Assembly: GCA_964571855.1 (NCBI GenBank)
Contig: CAZNDO010000003.1
Location: 150,722 to 214,721, forward strand
Source: CAYYFX01 sp964571855
GTDB taxonomy: Bacteria; ARS69
DNA: 64,000 bases
Direction: 5' to 3'
Numbering within the stretch: position 1 is the first letter of the stretch; the number at the start of each line of letters is the position of its first letter. Under the pieces are notes generated by a model. It was not told the origin of the DNA. It ran no database searches and saw nothing but the letters and a program-made list of their open reading frames with translations. Both the position numbers and the translations under genes were made by a program. Below are positions 17,143-26,261 of this stretch, piece by piece.

Positions 17143-18542
17143 CGCAGCGCGCGCTCCACCTCGGCGGCGACGATGCCGTAGCCGCGATCCGTGCAGTGCC
17201 CGTCCGCCACGTACAGTTCCTGCCGCGACCATTGCCGTTCCGCCGCCGTGAACACCGGCAGGAGGTCCAGCAGCGGAACGTCCGCCGCCTCCGCCGCTTC
17301 CGTGATCACGAGGTCCACCGGGTCGGGCGTGCCCGCGTGCGGGTACGTGAGCAGGATCACGAGGGCTCCCGAGTCCCGCGCGAGCCGCGCGATCCGATCC
17401 AGGTTCACCCGCAGGGAGCCCTCGAAGGCGGCGGGGTTGCGTGCCGCCGCCACGAGCGCCGCGAACTCCGCGCGGGTCGACGCGTCGACCCGGAGGCCCT
17501 GGAGGAGGCGCTCCACCAGCGGTGCGGGCAACGACTCGGCGAGCCGCTGGCGGCGCAGCTGGCGCAGCACGTAGGCCGCGTCGCGGTCGAGCGTGTATCC
17601 CTGCGCGAGCGCGTGCATGACGATCCCGATGTCCTGCGCCAGCCGGGCCGTCAGCGTCAGGGTGCGCCAGTTGCGTGGATCGTCCGGCGCCAGACGCACG
17701 GCCTCCTCGGCGCAGCGGATCGCCTCGTCGCCGCGGTCCAGGCGGGCGAGCACCGCGGCGACCTCCCGCGAGAGCGCGGCGGACGGACCGCACCGGGCAC
17801 GGGCCGCCAGCCCGCCCTCCGCCGCCTCCGCGCGAAGCCCCGCCTTCGCCAGGATCCGCACGATCTCCGCGGCGAGCGCCGCGTCGGCCGTCACGCGGAG
17901 CGTGTCCGCGAACGGTGCGAGGGCCTCCCGCGCGGCCGGCGCGCGCGCGGCGACCTCGAGGTCGCGCTCGATCGCGGCCAACGCGGGATGCACGTCCGGC
18001 GACGATCCGCCGGGAGCGGACCCCGCCCCTGCCGGTGCCCCGCGCGCATCGGCGTCCGCGTGCCCGCGATCCCGCAAGGCCTGCGCGGCGATCGCGAGGA
18101 GCCGGCGTGTCCGCCAGCGCCACTGCCAGCCGGTCTCTCCCCCGGCCCTGCCCCCGGCGTCGCTCCACCGGTCGTTCAGCCCGACCAACACAACGACCGT
18201 GCGCGGCGAGTACTGCTCCAGGAGGTGCGGCAGCGCGGCGAGGACCTCCGCGGAGCTGCGGCCGGGCCAACCGGCGTTGACCACGTCGGGTGCGGTCCCG
18301 TCGTGCGCGGCAAGGAGCCGCGCGAGCTGTCGGGGGTACGAGCGCTCCGGGGACGTCGCGCCGGATCCGAAGGTGAAGGAGTCGCCCACGCAGAGCACCC
18401 CGCCGGGGCGCGCGACCGCGGACACGGACTCCGCCCGCCGCGAGGCGACGTACGACGCCACCTGGAGCGCGATCTCCGCGCCCAGGACGGCAATGAGGGT
18501 GGCCGCGAGCGGCACGAGGACGCGGGAACGTGGTCGGCGCAT
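17139..18542 (-). CDS. Membrane-anchored SGNH/GDSL hydrolase-like protein
   Basis: 467 residues. One N-terminal hydrophobic segment (about 8-32) serves as anchor or signal. Then VGDSFTFGSG places the nucleophile at Ser55, VVVLVGLNDRW holds the block III Asn, and DGHCTDRGYG near the C-terminus supplies Asp and His. The SGNH core is split by a roughly 200-residue helical insertion (about 190-350) containing a TPR-like stretch (DEAIRCAEEAVRLAPDDPRNW). Family members are O-acyl esterases or acyltransferase partners acting on envelope polysaccharide. The substrate is unknown here. It follows motB by 11 nt and could share its transcript. Confidence 0.75.
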   Translation of the reverse strand: MRRPRSRVLVPLAATLIAVLGAEIALQVASYVASRRAESVSAVARPGGVLCVGDSFTFGSGATSPERSYPRQLARLLAAHDGTAPDVVNAGWPGRSSAEVLAALPHLLEQYSPRTVVVLVGLNDRWSDAGGRAGGETGWQWRWRTRRLLAIAAQALRDRGHADADARGAPAGAGSAPGGSSPDVHPALAAIERDLEVAARAPAAREALAPFADTLRVTADAALAAEIVRILAKAGLRAEAAEGGLAARARCGPSAALSREVAAVLARLDRGDEAIRCAEEAVRLAPDDPRNWRTLTLTARLAQDIGIVMHALAQGYTLDRDAAYVLRQLRRQRLAESLPAPLVERLLQGLRVDASTRAEFAALVAAARNPAAFEGSLRVNLDRIARLARDSGALVILLTYPHAGTPDPVDLVITEAAEAADVPLLDLLPVFTAAERQWSRQELYVADGHCTDRGYGIVAAEVERALR

Positions 18543-18553
18543 CGCGGGCGATT

Positions 18554-19369
18554 CTAGCCTGTCGGGCCCCCCGGCACAGCGGCCGGCGGCGCCGATCCCA
18601 GGGCGGGGTTCAGCACGAGGATCTCGATGCGGCGGTTCCGCGGATCCAGCGGATCGGCGCCCACGCTCGGGCGCGTGTCCGCGTAGCCGCGGATCGCGTC
18701 GATGCGCGCGGGATCCACGCCGGACTCGGTCAGCAACCGGCGCGCCGCGTTGGCCCGGTCGGCGGAGAGCTCCCAGTTCGTGTAGCCCGCATCCCCGGCG
18801 TACGGCTTGCTGTCGGTGTGCCCCTCCAGCGCCACGTGGTACGGCAGCGTGCCGACCACACGACCGATCGCGCGGATCGCGTCCGCGCCGCGCCCGGAGA
18901 GGTCCGCCTTGCCGAGGTCGAAGAACGAGTTCTCGCTGGCCTCGTTCAACCGGATGCGCATCCCCTCCGGCCCCACGCTGACCTCGATCTGGTCCTGCAG
19001 GTCCTCGAACTCCGGCAGCGCGCGCAGCGCCTCCAGGATCTCCTCGGCCGTGCGCTTGAGCTCGGACTCCACGTCCGGCTCCTTCCGCGTCTCGTCGGGC
19101 ACCGCGCCCGGCTGCCCGGCCCCGGGCGATCCCGGCATCACGCCGGCGCCGCCCTTCGCGGCGAAGCCCACCGGATCGCTGAAATACGCCGCCACGCTCT
19201 CCCGCACCTCGGTGCCCTGCGAGACCAGCCACATCACCAGGAAGAACGCCATCATCGCGGTCACGAGGTCCGCGTAGGCCACCTTCCAGGCGCCGCCGTG
19301 GTGGCCGTCGTGGGCGGGGCACTTGCGCTTGCGACGGCGCGGCGCGGGGGCGGCGGTGGCTTCGGCCAT
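18554..19369 (-). CDS. motB: Flagellar motor stator protein MotB
   Basis: 271 residues with one membrane helix (about 30-50, AYADLVTAMMAFFLVMWL) carrying the proton-binding Asp34. A linker and a C-terminal OmpA-like peptidoglycan-binding domain follow (about 120-250: FFDLGKADLSGRGADAIRAIG, ALEGHTDSKPY, NWELSADRANAARRLL, RNRRIEILV). MotB with MotA forms the ion channel that drives the flagellum. The start has a short basic histidine-containing cytoplasmic tail. It is 4 nt downstream of motA. No other flagellar genes are in the window. Confidence 0.93.
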   Translation of the reverse strand: MAEATAAPAPRRRKRKCPAHDGHHGGAWKVAYADLVTAMMAFFLVMWLVSQGTEVRESVAAYFSDPVGFAAKGGAGVMPGSPGAGQPGAVPDETRKEPDVESELKRTAEEILEALRALPEFEDLQDQIEVSVGPEGMRIRLNEASENSFFDLGKADLSGRGADAIRAIGRVVGTLPYHVALEGHTDSKPYAGDAGYTNWELSADRANAARRLLTESGVDPARIDAIRGYADTRPSVGADPLDPRNRRIEILVLNPALGSAPPAAVPGGPTG

Positions 19370-19373
19370 GACG

Positions 19374-20249
19374 TCAGGATGCGGCGGCGCCGGCCGCGCG
19401 ACCGGCCTTGCAGGCGGCCTCCAGCTCCGTGTAGCCGGGGCGCACGGTCTCCGGCAGCGAGCGGCGCGCGAACTCCACCGCCACCGCGGGCACGGCGCCG
19501 CGCACGAAGCCCAGCACCACCTGCTTGATGGCCTGCGTGTAGCGCGCGTCCGCCTCGGCCTGCGCGGCCAGGTTGTTCGAGAGCGGCTGGACGAAACCGT
19601 AGGAGAGCAGCACGCCGAGGAACGTGCCCACGAGGGCGGCGCCCACGTGGTGGCCGATCTCCTCGGGCGGCCCGCCGATGTGCTGCATCGTGATCACGAT
19701 CCCCAGCACCGCGGCCACGATGCCCAGCCCCGGGAGCGAGTCCCCCACCGTGGCCAGCGCCCTGGGCGGCTTGCCGCTCTCGTGGTGGTGCGTCTCGAGG
19801 TCGGTGTCCATCAGCTCCTCGAGGTCGTTCGGATCCGTGAGCGCGCCGGACACGAACAGGCGCAGCGTGTCCACGAAGAAGTCCAGCGCATGGTGGTTCG
19901 CGAGGAATCGCGGGTAGCGCGAGAGGATCGGGCTCTGGTGCGGCTCCTCGATATGCGGCTCGAGCGCCAGCGCGCCCTCGCGCCGCGCGATGCTGAACAA
20001 CTCGAACAGCATCACCAGGAGCTCCTGGTAGTCGCCCTTCGCGTAGCCCGGTTTCAGGATCCGGCCGAGCCCGCCGCCCATGGACTTCAGGACCGGCAGG
20101 GGCGTGCCGGTGAGCATGCCGCCCAGCGCGGCGCCGCCGATGATGATGAACTCGTTGGGCTGGAACAGCAGGATCAGGTGCCCGCCGCTCATCAGGTAGC
20201 CGGAAAGGACGGCCACCACGACGACGGCGAGCCCGACGAGGGCGAACAT
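19374..20249 (-). CDS. motA: Flagellar motor stator protein MotA
   Basis: The ATG at 20249 is chosen because GGAGGA lies 8 nt upstream; an in-frame extension to 20297 is possible. The 291 residues contain two N-terminal helices (MFALVGLAVVVVAVLSGYL and the QPNEFIIIGGAALGGML region), a cytoplasmic loop, and two later helices, DSLPGLGIVAAVLGIVITM and VGAALVGTFLGVLLSYGFV. The proline-containing VGDSLPGLGI segment is the conserved MotA TM3 motif. A histidine-rich ETHHHESG insertion in the loop is unusual. The stop is 4 nt before motB. Confidence 0.93.
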   Translation of the reverse strand: MFALVGLAVVVVAVLSGYLMSGGHLILLFQPNEFIIIGGAALGGMLTGTPLPVLKSMGGGLGRILKPGYAKGDYQELLVMLFELFSIARREGALALEPHIEEPHQSPILSRYPRFLANHHALDFFVDTLRLFVSGALTDPNDLEELMDTDLETHHHESGKPPRALATVGDSLPGLGIVAAVLGIVITMQHIGGPPEEIGHHVGAALVGTFLGVLLSYGFVQPLSNNLAAQAEADARYTQAIKQVVLGFVRGAVPAVAVEFARRSLPETVRPGYTELEAACKAGRAAGAAAS

Positions 20250-20356
20250 GACGGACTCCTCCGGGAAGACCTCCGGAGGATCGGCGTTCCTTGCCATGAC
20301 TTGAGGGGTTTCGCCATCCGCTGCGGATCCGGGCTATCCTGCCCCGCGGGGGTGCC

Positions 20357-21577
20357 ATGGCGGACGGCCGCAAGCTGCACGTGTGCTACATCAGCGGGCT
20401 CGACCTGCGGCACGTCACCCCGGACGACACTCCCGTCCTCGCGGCGGCGGTGAGCGGCCCCGCCTTCGTTCCGCTGCGCAACGCGCCGAGCAACGAGCTT
20501 TTCCCCACGCTGGTGACCGGGGTGTCGCCGCCGCGGCACGGGGTCTGGGGCGTCAAGCTCGCGCCGCGCGAGCCCTCGGCGGCCGAGCGCGTGACGGACC
20601 TCCTGCCCGAGGCGCTCGCCACGACGTGGCAGTGCATGCGGCACTGGGCGGACAAGCGGTACGACCTCGCCGCGGTGCCGCCGCGGCGCCGGCGGCGGCT
20701 CGCGCTCACGCGGACGAAGTACAAGCGCCGCACGCTGCGCCCCGAGGCGCTGTACCGCATCGGCGGCGTGCCCACGGTGTTCGACCTGGCCGGCCGGGGG
20801 CGCAGCCGCTACCTCTTCAGCGCGTCGTACGCGCCGCAGGACGACGTGCTCGGCCGCGTGGGGTTCGGCGACGTGGACCTCGAGTTCCTGGAGCTCTACT
20901 CCCTGGACCGGCACCAGCAGTGGAACCTGCACGATCCGGCGGAGACCGCCCGCTTCTACGGCGTGGTCGACGCCTTCCTCGGCCGGCTGGCCACGCGCGC
21001 CGCCGCGCACGGCGTGCGCGTGATGGTCGTGTCGGATCACGGGCACCAGATCATCGAGGAGTCGATCGATCTCCTGCGCCTGCTGCGGCACGCCGGGATC
21101 GGACCGCGGCACGCGGACTGGTTCATCGAGGTGTCCAGCGCGCGCTTCTGGACCCGCGACCCCGGCGCACGTCGCGCGCTCACGGAGCGGCTGGCCGCGC
21201 TCGGCCGCGGCACGCTGTGCACGTGGGAGGAGATGCGCGCGCACGGGATCGCGCTGACCGACGGGAGCTACGGCGAGCTGTTCTACTGGCTCGATCCCGG
21301 CCTGATCTTCTTCCCCCACGACTTCCACCACCCGCTGGCGAACCTCTGGCTCGGGCTCACGGACCGGTTGCAGCGCAACCGCCTCCGGGACCCGCGCCAC
21401 CGCGGCAACCACGGCCACCTGCCGCACTTCGACGCGGAGCGCTCCTTCGCGCTGATGCTGGGCGAGGGGCGGCGGTTGAAGCCGGCGGGGCACGTGGTGG
21501 ACGTGGCGCCCAGCATCCTCTCCCTGCTGGGGATCGAGGACGGCGTCGCGCGGGAGGGAAGCCCCCTCTTCGCCTGA
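20357..21577 (+). CDS. Alkaline-phosphatase-superfamily (type I phosphodiesterase-like) protein
   Basis: 406 residues, no signal peptide. Motifs of metal-dependent phosphatases and phosphodiesterases: CYISGLDLRH at the start, NELFPTLVTGVSPPRHGVWG (nucleophile region), MVVSDHGHQIIEE (metal site), NHGHLP and VAPSILSLLGIEDG near the end. This arrangement is seen in nucleotide pyrophosphatase and phosphoglycerate-mutase-like enzymes. The first metal Asp sits in GLD rather than DG. The substrate is not identifiable. It is divergent from motA; a TATCCT hexamer at about 20335 may be its -10 box. Confidence 0.72.
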   Translation: MADGRKLHVCYISGLDLRHVTPDDTPVLAAAVSGPAFVPLRNAPSNELFPTLVTGVSPPRHGVWGVKLAPREPSAAERVTDLLPEALATTWQCMRHWADKRYDLAAVPPRRRRRLALTRTKYKRRTLRPEALYRIGGVPTVFDLAGRGRSRYLFSASYAPQDDVLGRVGFGDVDLEFLELYSLDRHQQWNLHDPAETARFYGVVDAFLGRLATRAAAHGVRVMVVSDHGHQIIEESIDLLRLLRHAGIGPRHADWFIEVSSARFWTRDPGARRALTERLAALGRGTLCTWEEMRAHGIALTDGSYGELFYWLDPGLIFFPHDFHHPLANLWLGLTDRLQRNRLRDPRHRGNHGHLPHFDAERSFALMLGEGRRLKPAGHVVDVAPSILSLLGIEDGVAREGSPLFA

Positions 21578-21791
21578 CCGCCGGCCGGGGCGGGCCGCCG
21601 GGGCGCCCGGCCCCGGCGAGGATCCGCGCAAACCTCCCCGTTCGTGTGCAAGGATGGCGAAGTCCCCCCGCTCCCGGAGCACTCCGCGCTTGAGCCCGGC
21701 GTCCGCGCGTGCCGATCCCCGGGAAGGATCCGGACTCGCCCCGCCGGCGGCGCTCGCGCGGCCGGCCCGCCGGACCCCGGGAGGACCGAGG

Positions 21792-22163
21792 ATGAGCTGG
21801 TATCTCGCGGTCGTGAGGAAGTACGCCGTGTTCGCGGGCCGCGCCCGCCGGAGCGAGTACTGGTACTTCTGCCTGTTCAATGTCCTGATCAGCCTGGCGC
21901 TCGGCACGATCGACGGCCTGAGCGGCCTGTTCCACGCGGACGCGGGCCTCGGCGTGCTCGGCGGCCTCTACGGGCTCGCCGTCCTGGTCCCCGGGATCGC
22001 CGTGTCCGTGCGCCGTTTGCATGACACGGATCGCAGCGGGTGGTGGCTCCTGCTCGGCCTCGTGCCCGTGGTGGGCGCGATCGTGCTGCTCCTGTTCACG
22101 GTGCAGGAGGGCAACTCGGGCGCGAACCGCTTCGGGGGCAACCCGAGAACCGCGACGGCGTAG
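21792..22163 (+). CDS. DUF805 membrane protein
   Basis: 123 residues; the ATG at 21792 has GGGAGGACCGAGG upstream, whereas the longer frame from 21654 begins with a low-complexity arginine/serine stretch. Signature of the family: KYAVFAGRARRSEYWYF, then three to four hydrophobic segments and VRRLHDTDRSGWWLLLGLVPVVGAI, ending with GNSGANRFGGNP. DUF805 proteins are small inner-membrane proteins, some linked to inhibitor resistance. The role is unknown. Confidence 0.88.
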   Translation: MSWYLAVVRKYAVFAGRARRSEYWYFCLFNVLISLALGTIDGLSGLFHADAGLGVLGGLYGLAVLVPGIAVSVRRLHDTDRSGWWLLLGLVPVVGAIVLLLFTVQEGNSGANRFGGNPRTATA

Positions 22164-22214
22164 CGGCCGACGACACCATCGGCGGCGGCGCGGTGGCCGC
22201 GCAGGCGCGGGCGG

Positions 22215-23024
<810 letters not shown>

Positions 23025-23357
23025 CGGGCAACTCCTCCGACCGCCGGCCGGATCAGGGGGGCGAGGAGTGTACCCCCCCTCGGCCCGCCGCGTCCCCTTC
23101 GCGCGGCCGCCGTGTAAAAAGCGGGGAACGCCGCCGCGGGGGCGCGCTTCCGGACCCGCGCCCCCTCTTGCGGTTCGCTCCCCCCCGCGCCAAGGTGGCC
23201 CCACACCGTCCGTCCGTTCCCCCGGCCGGCAATCCCCCCGGTCCGCCTCCTCGCGCGGCGCGGTGTCAGGTCTTCCTCGGGCCGTCGGTCCCCTGGCGCG
23301 TTCGCCCATCCCCCGCCCCCGGGAACGGCGCCCGTCGGTCACCCCGGGGGGAGCCGA
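23025..23357. other. Intergenic region between divergent genes
   Basis: 333 nt separate the TPR-zincin gene (minus) from the response regulator (plus). The stretch is C-rich with one A-rich spot (GTGTAAAAAGCG near 23112) that could serve a minus-strand promoter. No open frame, repeat or RNA fold stands out. Confidence 0.5.
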
Positions 23358-24050
23358 TTGATCGCGGACGCGCTGCACGTGCTCCTGGCGGAAGCCGAAC
23401 CCGCGCGCCGGCGCGCGCTCGCGAGCGCGCTGGAAGCCGCCGGCCACGGCGTGGACCAGGCGAAGGATGCCGACGCGGCGGTCCGGCTGGCCGCCGGCGC
23501 CGCCTACGACGTCGTCGTGCTGGACGGACGGCTGAACGACGGCGACGGCGGCGCCGTGTGCCGCGCCATCCGCAAGTTGCACCCCGCCGTGCCCCTGCTC
23601 CTGATCGTGGGCGAGGACGCGCCGCGCTCGCGCGACCCCGGCTGCGGCGCCGATGGCTGGCTCCGGCGCCCGTTCCCGCCGCGCGAGCTGGTCAGCCACG
23701 TGCGGGGGCTGCGCCGGCGCGCGGCCGCATCCATGCTCACCCCCGAGAGGCTGGACGTGGACGGGGTGCACCTGGATCTCGCGCGCCGGTGCGTGGTCCG
23801 CGACGGACGACCGGTCGCGCTCACCGCGCGGGAGGTCGGCATCCTCCGCTGGCTGTACAACCACCGCACCCGCGCCGTGTCCCGCGCCGAGCTCCTGGAA
23901 GAGGTGTGGCGCGTCCCCGGCGATCTCGAGACCCGCACCGTGGACATGACCATCTCGAACCTCCGCCGCAAGATCGAGCCGCGCGCCGCGGCCCCCCGGA
24001 TCATCGTGACCGTGAAGGGGCTCGGGTACCTCTGGGGCGCCGCGGACTGA
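23358..24050 (+). CDS. OmpR/PhoB-type response regulator with atypical receiver
   Basis: 230 residues, TTG start with GGGGGGAG 5-6 nt upstream. Receiver domain about 6-120, winged-helix DNA-binding domain about 128-225 (LTAREVGILRWLYNHRTRAVSRAELLEEVW, RTVDMTISNLRRKIE, VTVKGLGYLW). The phosphoacceptor Asp56 is present in VVVLDGR, but the other conserved pocket residues differ. The N-terminal acidic pair is AEAE rather than DD, the Thr/Ser position reads LLIVGED, and the invariant Lys before Pro is Arg (LRRPFPP). Signalling may therefore be weak or independent of phosphorylation. No histidine kinase is adjacent. Confidence 0.85.
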   Translation: MIADALHVLLAEAEPARRRALASALEAAGHGVDQAKDADAAVRLAAGAAYDVVVLDGRLNDGDGGAVCRAIRKLHPAVPLLLIVGEDAPRSRDPGCGADGWLRRPFPPRELVSHVRGLRRRAAASMLTPERLDVDGVHLDLARRCVVRDGRPVALTAREVGILRWLYNHRTRAVSRAELLEEVWRVPGDLETRTVDMTISNLRRKIEPRAAAPRIIVTVKGLGYLWGAAD

Positions 24051-24114
24051 CCCTTCCGGCGCCCTTGCCGGCCGAGTGCCCGCTCTGCGAAGATCCGCGC
24101 CCGGAGGTGCGCAC

Positions 24115-24543
24115 ATGGCGGGCGGCATGTTCCTCAAGCTGGGCGAGGACGCGAAGTTCCGCGGCGGGTGCACCGCCTCGGGCCACGCGGGCTGGATCGA
24201 GTTGCAGCACGTGTCGTGGGGGTGGCACGAATCCCGCGATCCTGGCGGAACGCGAACGCCCGTCCCCGCGGCCACGGACGTGTCCATAAGCACGGAGGAA
24301 GCCGTCGGCACCAACGCGCTGTTCCGGGCGTGCCTCGACAACACGAACTTCCCGCTCGTTCTCATCGACCTCGTCCCCGCCGGCGGCGCGACGCTGCGGT
24401 TCGAGTTGCGGAAGACCACCGTTCCGTCGATATCGACGACGCCGGGATCGGGCGGGAAGCCGAACACGAATGCCGTCCTGAAGGCAGAGCGCATCGCGGT
24501 GGCGTCCGCGGCGGTCGCGCCGGCCGGCCGCGCCGCCCCATGA
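24115..24543 (+). CDS. Hcp-family (type VI tube-like) protein, orphan
   Basis: 142 residues; GGAGGTGCGCAC precedes the ATG at 24115. The opening MFLKLGEDAKFRGGCTASGHAGWIELQHVSWGW matches the Hcp1 family, followed by beta-strand segments STEEAVGTNALFRACLDNTNFPLVLIDL and LRFELRKTTVPSIST. Hcp normally stacks into the type VI secretion tube. No other T6SS gene is in the window, so this may be an orphan Hcp acting elsewhere or an Hcp-like secreted protein. It lacks the long C-terminal extension of effector fusions. The stop overlaps the next start (ATGA at 24540). Confidence 0.78.
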   Translation: MAGGMFLKLGEDAKFRGGCTASGHAGWIELQHVSWGWHESRDPGGTRTPVPAATDVSISTEEAVGTNALFRACLDNTNFPLVLIDLVPAGGATLRFELRKTTVPSISTTPGSGGKPNTNAVLKAERIAVASAAVAPAGRAAP

Positions 24544-26015
24544 ACGCGTCCCCCGGCACCGACCGCCACCCCTCCGGCAGCGCCGCGCCGGCCGCCGCGC
24601 CGCCGGCGGAGCGCGGCGTGTTCTGCAACCGCACGCTGAACCTCCGCTCCATCCGCGCCATCGGCTACGACATGGACTACACGCTCATCCACTACCGCGT
24701 GGACGAGTGGGAGCGCCGCGCGTACGAGCACACGCGGGCGCGTTTCCTCGAGCGCGGCTGGCCCGTGGAGGGGTTGCAGTTCGACCCCGCGTCGGTCACG
24801 CAGGGCCTCACCATCGACCTCGAGCTCGGGAACCTGGTGAAGCCGAACCGCTTCGGCTACGTGATCAAGGCGGCGCACGGGACGCGGCCCCTGGACTTCG
24901 ACGGCATGCGCCGCGCGTACGCCGGCACCGCGGTGGACCTGTCCGAGCCGCGCTGGGTCTTCCTCAACACGCTCTTCTCGTACTCCGAGGCGTGCCTGTA
25001 CGCGCAGCTCGTGGACCTGCTGGACGCGCGGCGCCTGGAGGGCGGCCTCGGCTATCCCGCGCTGTACGCGGCGGTGCGCGCCACGCTGGACTCCGCGCAC
25101 CTGGAAGGCACGCTGAAGGCGGAGATCGTGGCGGATCCGGAGCGGTTCGTGGTGCTGGACCCGGAGGCGCCGCTGGCCCTCCTGGACCAGAAGCGCGCGG
25201 GCAAGAAGCTCCTGCTCATCACGAACTCCGAGTGGGACTACACGCGCTCGATGATGGCGTACGCGTTCGACCGTTACCTCCCGGACGGGATGCGGTGGCG
25301 CGACCTCTTCGACATCATCATCGTGTCCGCGCGCAAGCCCAGCTTCTTCACGGGACGCAACCCGCTGTTCGAGGTGGTGGACGAGGAGCGCAGCCTGCTG
25401 CAACCCACGTGGCGCGGCCTGGAGAAGGGCGGCGTGTTCTTCGGCGGGAACGCGGCGCTCGTGGAGCAGCACCTGGACCTCTCCGGGGACGAGATCCTGT
25501 ACGTGGGCGATCACCTCTTCGGCGACGTGCACGTGTCCAAGTCGGCCCTGCGCTGGCGCACCGCGCTGATCCTGCGCGAGATGGAGGACGAGGTGCGCGC
25601 GCAGTCGCGCTTCCGCCCCACGCAGGAGTCGCTGACGGCCCTGATGACGCGGAAGGAGGCGATGGAGGCGGAGGTGTGCCGCCTGCGCCTGATGGACCAG
25701 CGCCGCCGCCGGAAATACGGCCCGCCCGAGAGTCCCGAGGAGGCGGCCGAGAACCCGGAGCAGCGCCTCGCCGAGGTGCGCGCGGAGCTCACCGCGCTGG
25801 ACGACCGGATCGCGCCGCTCGCGAAGGCGGCCGGCGAGATCGTGAACCCCACGTGGGGCCCCCTGATGCGGGCGGGGAACGACAAGAGCCTGTTCGCGCG
25901 GCAGGTGGAGCGCTACGCGGACGTGTACACCAGCCAGGTCTCCAACTTCCTCTTCGTGACGCCGTTCGGGTTCCTGCGCGGCGGCGGCCACTCGCGGCTT
26001 CCGCACGACATCTGA
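24540..26015 (+). CDS. HAD-superfamily 5'-nucleotidase (cN-II-like)
   Basis: 491 residues. Opens with NRTLNLRSIRAIGYDMDYTLIHY; the DMDYT box is the HAD nucleophile motif I. LLLITNSEWDYT is motif II and LYVGDHLFGDVHVSK the acidic motif IV. The PKRFGYV-like segment (KPNRFGYVIKAAHGTRPL) and the length match the HAD-IG 5'-nucleotidase family, which hydrolyses purine nucleoside monophosphates. A coiled-coil-like stretch (about 375-440) precedes the C-terminus. Cytoplasmic. Translationally coupled to the Hcp gene, a pairing with no obvious explanation. Confidence 0.88.
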   Translation: MNASPGTDRHPSGSAAPAAAPPAERGVFCNRTLNLRSIRAIGYDMDYTLIHYRVDEWERRAYEHTRARFLERGWPVEGLQFDPASVTQGLTIDLELGNLVKPNRFGYVIKAAHGTRPLDFDGMRRAYAGTAVDLSEPRWVFLNTLFSYSEACLYAQLVDLLDARRLEGGLGYPALYAAVRATLDSAHLEGTLKAEIVADPERFVVLDPEAPLALLDQKRAGKKLLLITNSEWDYTRSMMAYAFDRYLPDGMRWRDLFDIIIVSARKPSFFTGRNPLFEVVDEERSLLQPTWRGLEKGGVFFGGNAALVEQHLDLSGDEILYVGDHLFGDVHVSKSALRWRTALILREMEDEVRAQSRFRPTQESLTALMTRKEAMEAEVCRLRLMDQRRRRKYGPPESPEEAAENPEQRLAEVRAELTALDDRIAPLAKAAGEIVNPTWGPLMRAGNDKSLFARQVERYADVYTSQVSNFLFVTPFGFLRGGGHSRLPHDI

Positions 26016-26261
26016 CGATCCCCGCGGGGCTGACGCGGCGGCGCGCCCCTCTCGCCCCCATCGGCGGATCCGCCGCTTCGATCTGTCATCCTGGCAGATC
26101 GCTCCCTGGCCGGCGGCCGGAGCGCTCCGCTCGGATATCCCATAAGTGATTGACTCTGAACGTGTTACACCGCCCGCCGCCGCTGCGGCACCCCCGGCAC
26201 GGCCCTTGCGTTTCCCGCCCGCAGGAATCCAATCCTGTCCCACACCCGGAAGGGGGCTGTC

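Noticed and set aside
17139..20249. Flagellar gene cluster
   Set aside because: Only motA and motB are present; the SGNH gene next to them is not flagellar.
24115..24543. Type VI secretion locus
   Set aside because: Only an Hcp-like gene is present; no TssB, TssC, TssK, TssM, ClpV, VgrG or PAAR gene lies in the window.
26016..26261. CIRCE or sigma-32 control of dnaK
   Set aside because: No TTAGCACTC-N9-GAGTGCTAA repeat and no convincing heat-shock promoter could be found by eye.
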